Source: Rhodospirillales bacterium (GTDB lineage Bacteria > Pseudomonadota > Alphaproteobacteria > ATCC43930 > CGMCC-115725). From it: 64,000 bases of DNA. Location: contig CANJCB010000017.1 of the NCBI GenBank assembly GCA_947473305.1, positions 27,212 to 91,211 on the forward strand, in the 5' to 3' direction. Below, piece after piece: positions 10,651 through 19,478 of the stretch. Positions within the stretch are counted from its first letter, which is position 1. Each line of letters begins with the position of its first letter. The notes beneath the pieces were generated by a model. It did no database searches. It had not been told where the DNA came from and saw only the letters and a list, made by a program, of their open reading frames with translations. The translations under genes and the position numbers were made by a program.

Positions 10651-10683
10651 TTCCAACATGACAGTGAGCTGGAAGGTTTAGTC

Positions 10684-12852
10684 GTGAGCGATCTTGCGCT
10701 TCGTATCGGGGGAATGACCTGCGCCGCTTGCGTCTCGCGGGTGGAGAAGGCGCTTGCCCGCGTGCCCGGCGTTTCCGAAGTATCGGTCAATCTGGCCACC
10801 GAAGAGGCCTATCTGAAGGGGCCAAGCCTCGATCCGGCCGCTCTTGTCGAAGCGGTGGAAGCGTCCGGTTATGAAGCCAGGCCGAAAGAGGCCACGCCAG
10901 ATCTCGACGCGGAGGATCTGGCCACGGCGGCGCGCTACAGGCGGGAATTGATCTTCCTGGCAGTCGGAGTTGCGCTCACCCTGCCACTCGTCGCCCCCAT
11001 GCTGCTGGCACCTTTCGGGCTCGATGCGACCCTCCCCGGGCTGTGGCAGGCGGCGCTCGCGACGCCCGTGCAGTTTGTCGTGGGGGCACGCTTCTACAAA
11101 TACGGCTGGAAGGCGCTCCGGGCGGGAAGCGGGAACATGGATCTGCTGGTCGCGATGGGCACGAGCGCCGCTTATGGTCTCAGCCTGTGGCAGGCCTTCG
11201 GCCATGGGCACGGTCATCTTTATTTCGAATCGTCGGCGGTCGTGATCACGCTCGTCCTGCTGGGCCGTCATCTGGAAAGCAAGGCCAAACGCAGCACGAC
11301 CAAGGCCCTGAGGTCTCTTCTCGCATTGAGACCGGAAACCGCGACCCTCGAACAAGACGGCGTCGAGCGGAGGGTGCCCGTTGCGGAAGTCCGCCTCGGG
11401 GATCTCGTCATCCTTCGTCCCGGCGAGCGCATCGCGGTCGACGGGGAGATTGTCGAGGGGGAAAGCGAGGTCGATGAGGCCTTGATCACCGGAGAAAGCC
11501 TGCCGGTGCCGAAACGGATGGGCGACAAGGTCATCGCCGGAGCGATCAACGGGTCGGGACGGCTGAAAATCCGGGCAACCGCGATCGGACAGGACGCCAC
11601 GCTTATGCGGATCGTTGCCCTGGTCGCTGCGGCCCAGGGCTCGAAGGCTCCCTTCCAGCGGATGGTGGATCGGTTCAGCGCGATCTTCGTGCCGGTGGTG
11701 CTCGGTATCGCCGCGGTGACGCTCGCGGGCTGGCTGCTTATGGGACAGCCTTGGGAACCGGCCGTCGTTGCGGCGGTCTCAGTGCTGGTCATCGCCTGTC
11801 CCTGCGCGCTGGGCCTTGCCACACCTACGGCGATTATGGTGGCCACGGGAACCGCCGCCCGATCCGGCATCCTGATCCGCAATGCGGAAGCGCTGGAGCG
11901 CGCTCCGGGCATCAGGGCCGTGGCTTTCGACAAGACGGGGACGCTGACGCGGGGCAGGCTCTCGATAAAGACGATCTGGTCGGCGGCCGGGGACAAGCCC
12001 GAGCTTCTCCGTCTCGCCGCTTCGGCACAGCAGGGCAGCGAACATCCGCTGGGACGCGCCATCGTCGCGGAAGCTCGGGCGCAAAATATCGTCCCCGGTC
12101 CCTTGGCGGAGTTCCGAGCCATCGCGGGAAAGGGTATCGAAGCGCTGGTCGAAAGCCGGCGAATGCTGGTCGGCAACGAGAGTTTCCTGCGCGAACGCCT
12201 TATACCGCTGGAGGGCCTGGCCGAGTTCCGGATGCCTTCCGGACAAGACGGAGCGGGCGTGATCCTGGTCGCAGAGCAGGACCCGAGGCGACTTCTAGGG
12301 GCCTTCCTCGTCGCAGACGAAATTCGGGACGGCGCGCGGGAGGCGGTCGCGCGGCTCCTTGCCCTCGGCATCGTTCCGGTCATGCTGACGGGCGATGCGG
12401 AGGGGCCGGCACGCAGAGTGGCCGATGCGCTCGGCATCTCGGAGATCCGGGCGCATATCCTGCCAGAGCGGAAAGTATCGGAAATCAGGGCGCTCCAGGC
12501 GAGCCACGGTGCTGTCGCCATGGTCGGCGACGGCATCAACGACGCGCCCGCCCTGGCGGCCGCGGATCTCGGGATCGCCATGGGCGAGGGGACCGATGTC
12601 GCGATGGCGGCCGCGGGGATCACCCTGATGCGGTCCGACCCTCGTCTGGTCGCGGATGCCATCGCGCTCTCACGCGCCACCGTCGCCAAGATCCGGCAGA
12701 ATCTCTTCTGGGCCTTCGCCTACAACCTGATCGGCATCCCTCTGGCCGCCTTCGGCGTGTTGAGCCCGATGATCGCCGGAGGCGCCATGGCTTTTTCGAG
12801 CGTCAGCGTGGTCCTCAATTCGCTCACCCTGAAGCGGAAGATCGTCCCATGA
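10684..12852 (+). CDS. copA: Copper-exporting P1B-type ATPase
   Basis: Inner-membrane pump that expels Cu(I) with ATP. Starts with GTG at 10684, preceded by GGAAGG 7 bases upstream. The 722 residues hold one N-terminal heavy-metal-associated domain (GMTCAAC, residues 10-16), transmembrane helices, the CPC transport motif (about 372-374), the phosphorylation site DKTGT (about 416), SEHPLGRAI of the P1B nucleotide domain, and [10 protein letters not shown] (about 615). It is the first gene of the copper operon and overlaps cueR by ATGA. Confidence 0.95.
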   Translation: MSDLALRIGGMTCAACVSRVEKALARVPGVSEVSVNLATEEAYLKGPSLDPAALVEAVEASGYEARPKEATPDLDAEDLATAARYRRELIFLAVGVALTLPLVAPMLLAPFGLDATLPGLWQAALATPVQFVVGARFYKYGWKALRAGSGNMDLLVAMGTSAAYGLSLWQAFGHGHGHLYFESSAVVITLVLLGRHLESKAKRSTTKALRSLLALRPETATLEQDGVERRVPVAEVRLGDLVILRPGERIAVDGEIVEGESEVDEALITGESLPVPKRMGDKVIAGAINGSGRLKIRATAIGQDATLMRIVALVAAAQGSKAPFQRMVDRFSAIFVPVVLGIAAVTLAGWLLMGQPWEPAVVAAVSVLVIACPCALGLATPTAIMVATGTAARSGILIRNAEALERAPGIRAVAFDKTGTLTRGRLSIKTIWSAAGDKPELLRLAASAQQGSEHPLGRAIVAEARAQNIVPGPLAEFRAIAGKGIEALVESRRMLVGNESFLRERLIPLEGLAEFRMPSGQDGAGVILVAEQDPRRLLGAFLVADEIRDGAREAVARLLALGIVPVMLTGDAEGPARRVADALGISEIRAHILPERKVSEIRALQASHGAVAMVGDGINDAPALAAADLGIAMGEGTDVAMAAAGITLMRSDPRLVADAIALSRATVAKIRQNLFWAFAYNLIGIPLAAFGVLSPMIAGGAMAFSSVSVVLNSLTLKRKIVP

Positions 12853-13247
12853 ATATCGGCGAGATCGCGGAACGGATCGGGCTGCCGGCCAAGACCATCC
12901 GTTATTACGAGGGAATGGGGCTGATCGACCCGCCCCGCCGGTCGGGCGGCAACTATCGGGTTTATGGGGAAAGGGATCTGGAAACCCTGCGTTTCATCCA
13001 GCAGGCGCGCCAATTGGGCTTTCCGATCAAGGAGGTAGCGGGCCTACTCCAACTCTGGCGCGATCACGGCCGGTCGAGCGCCGATGTCCATCGGCTGGCG
13101 GTGGAGCGCATGCGGCAGATCGACCTCAAGATCGCGGAATTGCAGCGGATGCGGCGCACGCTCGAAACCCTGGTCGAACGCTGCCACGGGGACGAACGGC
13201 CCGATTGCCCCATTCTTGATGAGTTGGCCGGCGGAAATATCGGTTAG
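12849..13247 (+). CDS. cueR: MerR-family copper-responsive regulator (CueR-like)
   Basis: 132 residues. The N-terminal MerR helix-turn-helix reads [23 protein letters not shown], followed by the dimerisation helix. The C-terminal metal loop contains two cysteines separated by seven residues (CHGDERPDC), the CueR arrangement for Cu(I)/Ag(I)/Au(I). Its start ATG overlaps the copA stop, so the regulator is co-translated with the pump and should activate the promoter at about 10620. Zinc- or lead-type MerR proteins have different cysteine patterns. Confidence 0.9.
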   Translation: MNIGEIAERIGLPAKTIRYYEGMGLIDPPRRSGGNYRVYGERDLETLRFIQQARQLGFPIKEVAGLLQLWRDHGRSSADVHRLAVERMRQIDLKIAELQRMRRTLETLVERCHGDERPDCPILDELAGGNIG

Positions 13248-13258
13248 ACTTCAGAACG

Positions 13259-14488
13259 ATGGACGACAAGCTCATCAAGCTGGTAGCGGATTTCAAACGG
13301 CCCTCGCCGAGGCCCTACCGCGCGCCTCCACCACCGCCCAAGCCCCCCAAACGACGCGCGGGAGGGGGAGTAGGCCGGGTCGTTTTGGGAGTTTGCGTAT
13401 TAATCCTGGGAGTTGGAGCGCTCGGTTGGGATCTCCTGACGCCCGAGCCCGAGGAAACGCCGTTTCCCATCGCGACGGACCTGCCTCCCGCCCAAGTGCC
13501 GGAAGAGCCGAAGGTCGCCGAAGCACCCGCGCCCGAGAAATCCGACCCGCCACCGCCGTCACCTTCGCTCGATGTCGAGCAAAAACCGGCACCAAGCGAA
13601 GCAGCCCCCGCGCCCAAAGTCGTGGCGGAACCGAAGGAACCACCTCCCGCAGTCGAGCCGGAACCGCCGAAAGCCCAGCCGGAGCCGGCCCCGGTCGCGC
13701 CGAAGCCGGTGCCGAAACCGGTGATCGCCACCGGCAAGGATGCCCCCGTCTGGCTCAGAAACGCCGCGGCGATGCCGACCGGATCGGACGGGCCGATGAT
13801 CGCGATCGTCATCGACGATCTGGGCGTGGACAAGAAACGCACCGAGCGGGTGATCGCCCTGAAGCAGCCGTTGACGCTTTCGTTCCTGCCCTATGCGACC
13901 GAACTGCCGCGTCAGACGGAAGCCGCCCGCAAGGCAGGGCATGAATTGATGGTGCATGTTCCGATGGAGCCCCTGGGCGCCAAGAACGATCCGGGGCCGG
14001 GCGGCCTGAAGGCATCGGGCGGCGCCCAGGCCACCTTGAAGCAGTTGCGGTGGGACCTTTCCCGCTTCGACGCCTACGTGGGCATCAACAATCACATGGG
14101 CAGTAAATTCACCGCGGATAAAACCGCCATGACGCCGGTGATCGAAGAACTGAAGGCAAGAGGCCTGCTGTTTCTCGATTCCAGGACCATCGGGGATACC
14201 ACCGGGGCCAGCCTGGCCCAGGCGCTTGGCGTGCCCAATGCCTCCCGGGATGTGTTCCTCGACAACGAACCCAATTCGGCGGCGATCGGCGCCCGCCTCG
14301 GGGACCTGGAAGCGGTGGCCCGGCGGACCGGCATGGCCATCGCGATCGGGCACCCCCATGATGCGACGATCGACGCGCTGACCATCTGGCTCCAGACCTT
14401 GCCGGCCAAGGGCCTGGTCCAGGTGCCGCTTACCGCCATCGTGAAGCACCGACTTGAACAGGGCGAGACCCCGCCCAACGGAGGATGA
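13259..14488 (+). CDS. Divergent polysaccharide deacetylase-family protein (YibQ/DUF610 type)
   Basis: 409 residues. A short cytoplasmic N-terminus rich in Pro and Lys leads to one membrane helix (about 38-60), then a long Pro/Ala/Glu-rich linker (about 60-155) and a C-terminal domain beginning PMIAIVIDDLGVDKK. The motifs SFLPYA, HELMVHVPMEP, GINNHMGSKFT, FLDSRTIGDT and IGHPHDATID are those of the divergent polysaccharide deacetylase family. In other bacteria such proteins sit by envelope (murein hydrolase) genes, and the enzymatic activity is not settled. Here it sits between cueR and the copper chaperone, 11 bases from cueR. Confidence 0.85.
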   Translation: MDDKLIKLVADFKRPSPRPYRAPPPPPKPPKRRAGGGVGRVVLGVCVLILGVGALGWDLLTPEPEETPFPIATDLPPAQVPEEPKVAEAPAPEKSDPPPPSPSLDVEQKPAPSEAAPAPKVVAEPKEPPPAVEPEPPKAQPEPAPVAPKPVPKPVIATGKDAPVWLRNAAAMPTGSDGPMIAIVIDDLGVDKKRTERVIALKQPLTLSFLPYATELPRQTEAARKAGHELMVHVPMEPLGAKNDPGPGGLKASGGAQATLKQLRWDLSRFDAYVGINNHMGSKFTADKTAMTPVIEELKARGLLFLDSRTIGDTTGASLAQALGVPNASRDVFLDNEPNSAAIGARLGDLEAVARRTGMAIAIGHPHDATIDALTIWLQTLPAKGLVQVPLTAIVKHRLEQGETPPNGG

Positions 14489-14489
14489 C

Positions 14490-14693
14490 ATGAGCGAAAC
14501 CTATCGCATCGAAGGAATGACCTGCGGCGGTTGCGCCAATGCCGTGACCAAGGCGATCCAGCGGCTGGAGCCCGGCGCAAAGGTCTCCGTGGACCTCGAT
14601 TCAGGCTTGGTGACGGTCCAGGACGGCCCCAGGCACGAGATGATCGCCAAAGCCGCGGAGGGTGCGGGCTTCACCTATCGCGGTCCCGCCTGA
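14490..14693 (+). CDS. copZ: Copper chaperone, HMA domain (CopZ-like)
   Basis: 67 residues forming a single heavy-metal-associated domain. The Cu(I)-binding GMTCGGC is at residues 8-14, and the beta-alpha-beta-beta-alpha-beta pattern is intact. GGAGGA precedes the ATG at 14490; a longer reading from 14454 would overlap the upstream gene and is not needed. It probably hands Cu(I) to CopA. It is the last gene of the plus-strand copper cluster and is convergent with trpE (7 bases apart). Confidence 0.92.
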   Translation: MSETYRIEGMTCGGCANAVTKAIQRLEPGAKVSVDLDSGLVTVQDGPRHEMIAKAAEGAGFTYRGPA

Positions 14694-14700
14694 CGCCAGC

Positions 14701-16206
14701 CTAGCGCTGAGCGGCGAACCTGACGGCTTCCTCGGCGGCCCGGACGAGGGCGCGGCACTTGTCGACGATTTCCTGATATTCGCTGGCGGGATTGCTGTCG
14801 GCGACGACGCCGCAGCCCGCCTGGATGATCATCCTGCCGTCCTTGACCACGGAGGTGCGCAGCACGATGCAGGTATCCATGCTGCCGTCCCCGGCGAAAT
14901 AGCCGATCGCCCCGCCGTAGAGGTTGCGGCGCTCGATTTCCAGCTCGTCGATGATTTCCATGGCGCGGACCTTCGGGGCGCCCGAGAGCGTCCCCGCCGG
15001 GAAGCCCGCGATCAGCGAATCCATCGCGTCATACTTGGGATCGATCTCGCCCTCGACGTTGGAGGAGATATGCATGACGTGGCTGTAGCGCTCGATCATC
15101 ATCTTCTCGGTCACCTTGACGGTGCCGATCTTGGCGACCCGACCCACGTCGTTGCGGGCGAGATCCAGCAGCATCAGATGCTCGGCGATCTCCTTGGGAT
15201 CGGCCAGAAGCTCCTCGGCCAGCGCGCGATCCTCCTCCGGCGTGGCGCCCCGGCGTCGGGTGCCGGCGAGCGGACGGATCGTCACCTTGCCGTCGCGCAT
15301 GCGAACCAGGACCTCGGGGCTCGATCCCACGACGGTGAAACTGCCGTAATCCAGGAAGAAGAGGAAAGGCGAGGGATTCATGCGCCGCAAGGCCCGGTAA
15401 AGCGCCAGGGGCGGCAACTTGAAGGGGATCGAGAACCGCATGGAGGGCACGACCTGGAAGATCTCGCCGGCGCGGATGTATTCCTTCGCCGCCTCGACCA
15501 TGGCCATGCATTCTTCGCGGGTCATGTTGGGCTGAGGCGTCGGCGCCTCGGAGACGATGCCCGTGGCTTCCCGGCGATGGGGCAGATTGCGCTCGAAGTC
15601 GGTCAGCACATCGGCCAGGCGTTCCTTGGCGAGTTGGTAAGCCACCTCGGCCGGAACCCTCGCCTTGGGCCAGGCGGGCGTGACAACGGTCATCCGGTCT
15701 TCGATCCCGTCGAAGATGCAGACGACGGTCGGGCGCAGGAACAGTCCATCCGGGATGCCGAGCTTGTCGGGATTGTTGTCCGGCAGCCGCTCCATGAGGG
15801 CGACCATATTGTAGCCCACATAGCCGAAAAGCCCGGCCGCCATGGGGGGAAGCGGGGCAGGGGTCTCGACCCGGCATTCGGCGATCAGCGCGCGCAGCGA
15901 GGCGATGGCGCCGCCCTCCAGGGGCTCGAAGGCCTCGTTGTCGGTCCTGGCCTGGCGGTTAATCTCGGCCTTGTCGCCATGACAGCGCCAGATCAGGTCG
16001 GGCTTGAGGCCGATGAAGGAATAACGCCCTCGCGCGGCCCCTCCCTCGACGGATTCGAAGAGAAAGCTGTTGGGCCTCCCGTCCGCCAGCTTGAGCATGG
16101 CGGAAACCGGCGTTTCCAGATCCGCTACGAGCGATGTCCAGACCAGAACCGGCTTGCCGGCGTCATAGGCCTGCTGGAAAGCCGCGAAATCGGGTGAGAC
16201 CTGCAT
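14701..16206 (-). CDS. trpE: Anthranilate synthase component I
   Basis: Makes anthranilate from chorismate with ammonia supplied by TrpG. The 501 residues show an N-terminal feedback-site region and the chorismate-binding domain with PLAGTRRRGATPEED, HLMLLDLARNDVGRV, SHVMHISSNVEGE, FPAGTLSGAPKVRAMEII and YGGAIGYFAGDGSMDTCI. It starts 4 bases after the ppiD stop, so it is probably transcribed from the ppiD promoter. I see no leader peptide or attenuator. Confidence 0.97.
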   Translation of the reverse strand: MQVSPDFAAFQQAYDAGKPVLVWTSLVADLETPVSAMLKLADGRPNSFLFESVEGGAARGRYSFIGLKPDLIWRCHGDKAEINRQARTDNEAFEPLEGGAIASLRALIAECRVETPAPLPPMAAGLFGYVGYNMVALMERLPDNNPDKLGIPDGLFLRPTVVCIFDGIEDRMTVVTPAWPKARVPAEVAYQLAKERLADVLTDFERNLPHRREATGIVSEAPTPQPNMTREECMAMVEAAKEYIRAGEIFQVVPSMRFSIPFKLPPLALYRALRRMNPSPFLFFLDYGSFTVVGSSPEVLVRMRDGKVTIRPLAGTRRRGATPEEDRALAEELLADPKEIAEHLMLLDLARNDVGRVAKIGTVKVTEKMMIERYSHVMHISSNVEGEIDPKYDAMDSLIAGFPAGTLSGAPKVRAMEIIDELEIERRNLYGGAIGYFAGDGSMDTCIVLRTSVVKDGRMIIQAGCGVVADSNPASEYQEIVDKCRALVRAAEEAVRFAAQR

Positions 16207-16210
16207 CGCG

Positions 16211-18088
16211 CTACTGGAATTGGCGATCGACGGCGACCCGGTCGATCGAGACGGAATAGCGCTGGCGCAGCGCCTGGCCGAATTGCGTCATCAGATCCGC
16301 CTGGACCGAACCGTCGAGCTGCTTGGCCAGCGTCTCCACCGCGGCCGGATCGGCGGTCGGATCGGCAGGCTTGGCGTCGATCACCTGGGCCACGTAATAG
16401 CCGTCGCTAGCCGGCGCCGTCACCACCGCACCGGGCTTGGCCTCGAAAAGCCGCGCGATGACCGTGGCGGGGAGCGCGTCGCTGCCGGTTCGGCCGAAAG
16501 GCGGGGTCGTGCCCAGCGTGAGGTTTTTCGCGGCCGCCACGTCTTTCAGGGTCTTGCCGTCGGTCGCAGCCGCGGCCAGTTCCTTGGCCTGCTTGGACAG
16601 CAATTCGTCCCGCCGTTCCCGCTGCCAGCCTGCCAGGACCTGCGGCTTGACGGTTTCCAAAGGCTTGATGGCGGCGGGGGTCACCTTTTCCACCCGGACG
16701 AGATAGTAGCTGCCGTCCTGGCTCTCGGTGAACTGGCTCATCTGTCCTTGGTCGGTGATGAAGGCCGTCTTCAGGATCTCCTTGCCGGGCGGCGGAACCT
16801 GAACGATGGCGCCTTTCTCGTCCCGGCCCTCGGTCGTCACGCCGGTCAGGGTCGTCTTCTTGAACTTGAATTTCTCGGCGATGTCGTCGAAGGACGTGCC
16901 GCCGGCCAGGGCGTCGTCCACGGAATTGGCGGTCCTGGCGATATCGTCGATCGCCTCGTCGCGGGCGATATCGGCAGTAAGCTGGGCCTTGACCTCGTCG
17001 AGCGACTTCGTCGCGGCGGCCTCGATGGCGGTAACCTTCAGGATGTGCCAGCCGAGAGGCGACTGCACCGGCTGGCTGACTTCGTTCTCCTTCAGGGAGA
17101 AGACCGCTTCGGCGATCTGTTCCGGCATATCCTCGTGCTGAACCCAACCGAGATCCACCGCATCGGCACTCTGGTTGGCGACCGCCTTGGCGACATCGAG
17201 GAAATCCTTGCCCTGCGCCAATTGCGCCTCGATCTCCTTGGTCTTGGCTTCGTCGCTCACCAGGATCTGCTGGAGCTTGCGGCGCTCCGGCGTCTCATAT
17301 TGCGAGAGCCGGGCCTGGTATTCGGCCTTCAGCTTCTGCTCCGGGACCGTGACACCGGCGGAAAGATCGTCGGGATGGAGCACCCCTACCGTAAAGGTCC
17401 GGTATTCCGGCGCGCGGAAGTCATCGGAATGCTGGTCATGATATTCCTTCAGGTCCTCGTCCGTCGGCGTCCCGATGTCGCCCGCCGAGGCGGCCGGGAG
17501 GAAGACAGTTTCCGCCACCCGCTTCTCGTTGCGGGAACGGTAAAGGGCCTGGGCGAGTTCGCGGGGAGCGCTTCCCCCCTCCATCACGGCCTGGGCGAGA
17601 TGACCCCGGTCGATGTCGAGCCGGAGCATCGCCTCATATTGCGTATCGGTCAGACGGTTGGCGGCCAGCACCTGGCCATAAGTCGCGCGGCTGAAGTTGC
17701 CGGCGCTGTCGCGGAAGGCGGGTTCCGTCAAAATCACGTTTCGCACGGTATCGCGGCCCACGGCCAAACCGAGCCTCTGAACTTCCAGGTCCACGAGCTT
17801 GCGGTCGATCAGGTCGTTGAGGGCGCTGTCGATGATGCCGAGCTGGCGCGCCTGCTCCATATCGATGCTGCCGCCGAAAAGACCGCGCATCTTGTTCATC
17901 TGCGTCTGGACGGCAAGATTGAGGTCGGCAGCTTCGATCTTGGCGGTGCCGACGCGAGCGACCGCGGTCTCCTGGTCTTTTCCACGGAAGATGTCTCCGA
18001 TCCCCCAAACCCCGAAACTCAGGATCAAGAGAGCGAAAAGGATCTTAACGACAAGGGACGCGGCCCTGGAGCGGATGGCTTGGAGCAT
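16211..18088 (-). CDS. ppiD: Periplasmic peptidyl-prolyl isomerase / chaperone of the PpiD type
   Basis: 625-residue membrane-anchored folding factor. A single N-terminal helix (about 12-30, VVKILFALLILSFGVWGIGDIF) precedes a SurA-like N domain. The parvulin domain lies near residues 255-360 (RKLQQILVSDEAKTK to LGWHILKVTAI) and a second, degenerate parvulin-like region follows. It helps fold proteins leaving the Sec translocon. It is divergent from tpiA and precedes trpE closely. Confidence 0.92.
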   Translation of the reverse strand: MLQAIRSRAASLVVKILFALLILSFGVWGIGDIFRGKDQETAVARVGTAKIEAADLNLAVQTQMNKMRGLFGGSIDMEQARQLGIIDSALNDLIDRKLVDLEVQRLGLAVGRDTVRNVILTEPAFRDSAGNFSRATYGQVLAANRLTDTQYEAMLRLDIDRGHLAQAVMEGGSAPRELAQALYRSRNEKRVAETVFLPAASAGDIGTPTDEDLKEYHDQHSDDFRAPEYRTFTVGVLHPDDLSAGVTVPEQKLKAEYQARLSQYETPERRKLQQILVSDEAKTKEIEAQLAQGKDFLDVAKAVANQSADAVDLGWVQHEDMPEQIAEAVFSLKENEVSQPVQSPLGWHILKVTAIEAAATKSLDEVKAQLTADIARDEAIDDIARTANSVDDALAGGTSFDDIAEKFKFKKTTLTGVTTEGRDEKGAIVQVPPPGKEILKTAFITDQGQMSQFTESQDGSYYLVRVEKVTPAAIKPLETVKPQVLAGWQRERRDELLSKQAKELAAAATDGKTLKDVAAAKNLTLGTTPPFGRTGSDALPATVIARLFEAKPGAVVTAPASDGYYVAQVIDAKPADPTADPAAVETLAKQLDGSVQADLMTQFGQALRQRYSVSIDRVAVDRQFQ

Positions 18089-18198
18089 GGCGCCGGGATA
18101 TTAGTGACGGCTCACCCCCCCCGCAACCGCCAAAAGGGCAAGTGGCAGGGAGAGGGGCTCCGTGGTAGAGCGAGAAGCGGCGAAGGACGAGGGCGGCG

Positions 18199-18966
18199 AT
18201 GCGGAAACTGGTGGCAGGCAATTGGAAGATGAACGGGCTGCGGGCCGACGGATTGGCCTTGGCCCGGGAGGTGGCGCATCGCACCCTGGCGGCGCGCCGG
18301 GCCGGCGCGGTAGAACCGCTTCCATGCGATATCCTCATCTGTCCGCCCGCCACTCTCCTGCCGCTGATGGCCGAAGAGATCGACGGCAGCGGCGTGCTGC
18401 TGGGCGGCCAGGACTGCCATTACAAGGCATCGGGCGCCCATACCGGGGACATCTGCGCATCGATGCTCAAGGACGCGGGCTGCAGTCACGTGATCCTGGG
18501 ACATTCGGAGCGCCGCACCGATCATAAGGAAGCGAATGAGCTTATCCGCCAAAAGACGGCCGCCGCGCGCGAAACGGGCCTGATTTCGGTCGTCTGCATC
18601 GGCGAGACCGCCGCGGAGCGCGACGCCGGGCAGACGATTGCCGTCGTCGAAGGACAGCTCGCCGGCTCGCTGCCGGAGGGTATCGCGGCTTCGGAGCTGA
18701 TCGTCGCCTATGAACCCGTCTGGGCGATCGGCACCGGGCGCACCCCGACCGTCCAGGAAGTGGAGACCGTCCATGGTCGCATCCGCGCGGCGCTTAAGGA
18801 GCGGATCAAGGGCGGCGAGGAAATCCGCCTGCTCTACGGCGGTTCCGTCAAGCCCTCCAACGCCCGGGAACTGATGCAGGCGGCGGACGTCGACGGCGCC
18901 CTGGTCGGCGGGGCGAGCCTCGTCGCAAGCGACTTCTGGGAGATCGTTCGCGCCTGCCGGAGCTAA
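18199..18966 (+). CDS. tpiA: Triosephosphate isomerase
   Basis: Interconverts dihydroxyacetone phosphate and glyceraldehyde 3-phosphate. The 255 residues contain GNWKMNG (catalytic Lys), ILGHSERR (catalytic His), AYEPVWAIGTGRTPT (catalytic Glu and flexible loop) and LLYGGSVKP. A GAGGG lies just upstream of the ATG at 18199. It is divergent from ppiD across 110 bases, in which I could not identify a clear promoter. Confidence 0.97.
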   Translation: MRKLVAGNWKMNGLRADGLALAREVAHRTLAARRAGAVEPLPCDILICPPATLLPLMAEEIDGSGVLLGGQDCHYKASGAHTGDICASMLKDAGCSHVILGHSERRTDHKEANELIRQKTAAARETGLISVVCIGETAAERDAGQTIAVVEGQLAGSLPEGIAASELIVAYEPVWAIGTGRTPTVQEVETVHGRIRAALKERIKGGEEIRLLYGGSVKPSNARELMQAADVDGALVGGASLVASDFWEIVRACRS

Positions 18967-19031
18967 AGACTGGCAATCCTGGCGCGAAGTCGTTAAAAAG
19001 CCGCCTCCCGTTCCGATCGGCCTTAAGCCCC

Positions 19032-19370
19032 ATGTTGATCACCATCATCCTCATCATCCACCTCATGATTGCAATCGCGCTCGTGGGCGTCATCCTCATA
19101 CAGAAGAGCGAAGGCGGCGGGCTCGGCATGGGCGGGGGCGGCATGTCCGGCTTCATGACCGGACGGTCGACGGCTAATCTCCTGACCCGGACGACGGCGA
19201 TCCTGGCGACGGCCTTCATCGTGACCAGCCTCGGGCTCGCCTGGCTCGCCAGTGGCGATCACCGGCCGCGCTCGATCATCGACGACGCGCCGATCCAAAC
19301 CCCTGCAAAAGCACCCGAGTCGCAGGTTCCGGCAGTTCCGGCGGCCCCTTCGGTCCCTCTCGCGAAGTAA
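19032..19370 (+). CDS. secG: Protein translocase subunit SecG
   Basis: Small inner-membrane subunit of SecYEG. The 112 residues comprise helix one (about 2-22), the conserved loop LIQKSEGGGLGMGGGG, helix two (about 55-76) and a Pro/Ala-rich tail. The order tpiA-secG-pyrG is widespread in alphaproteobacteria. A small hairpin and T-run follow. Confidence 0.93.
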   Translation: MLITIILIIHLMIAIALVGVILIQKSEGGGLGMGGGGMSGFMTGRSTANLLTRTTAILATAFIVTSLGLAWLASGDHRPRSIIDDAPIQTPAKAPESQVPAVPAAPSVPLAK

Positions 19371-19387
19371 CCCTTCGGTAGCATTTC

Positions 19388-19416
19388 CCCCGGTTTTCGG
19401 GGCTCTGCGCTTTTTT
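19388..19416 (+). terminator. Weak intrinsic terminator after secG
   Basis: CCCCG-GTTTT-CGGGG (19388-19402) is a 5-bp stem, followed after eight bases by six T residues (19411-19416). The gap between stem and T-run makes it weak; it may only attenuate read-through into pyrG. Confidence 0.4.
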
Positions 19417-19478
19417 CAACCCTGGGGTCCCTCGCTTTAGGTTGTGTGGAGGGAGGACCTTCCATAAACTGGAAGTCC

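Noticed and set aside
10668..10680. GCTGGAAGGTTTA before copA, resembling the right half of a CueR operator
   Set aside because: The GGAAGG lies 7 bases before the GTG start and is better explained as the ribosome-binding site; the operator is placed at about 10620-10650.
11268..12689. A 473-codon minus-strand frame opposite copA
   Set aside because: Ser/Arg/Ala-rich shadow frame with no motif; copA is certain on the other strand.
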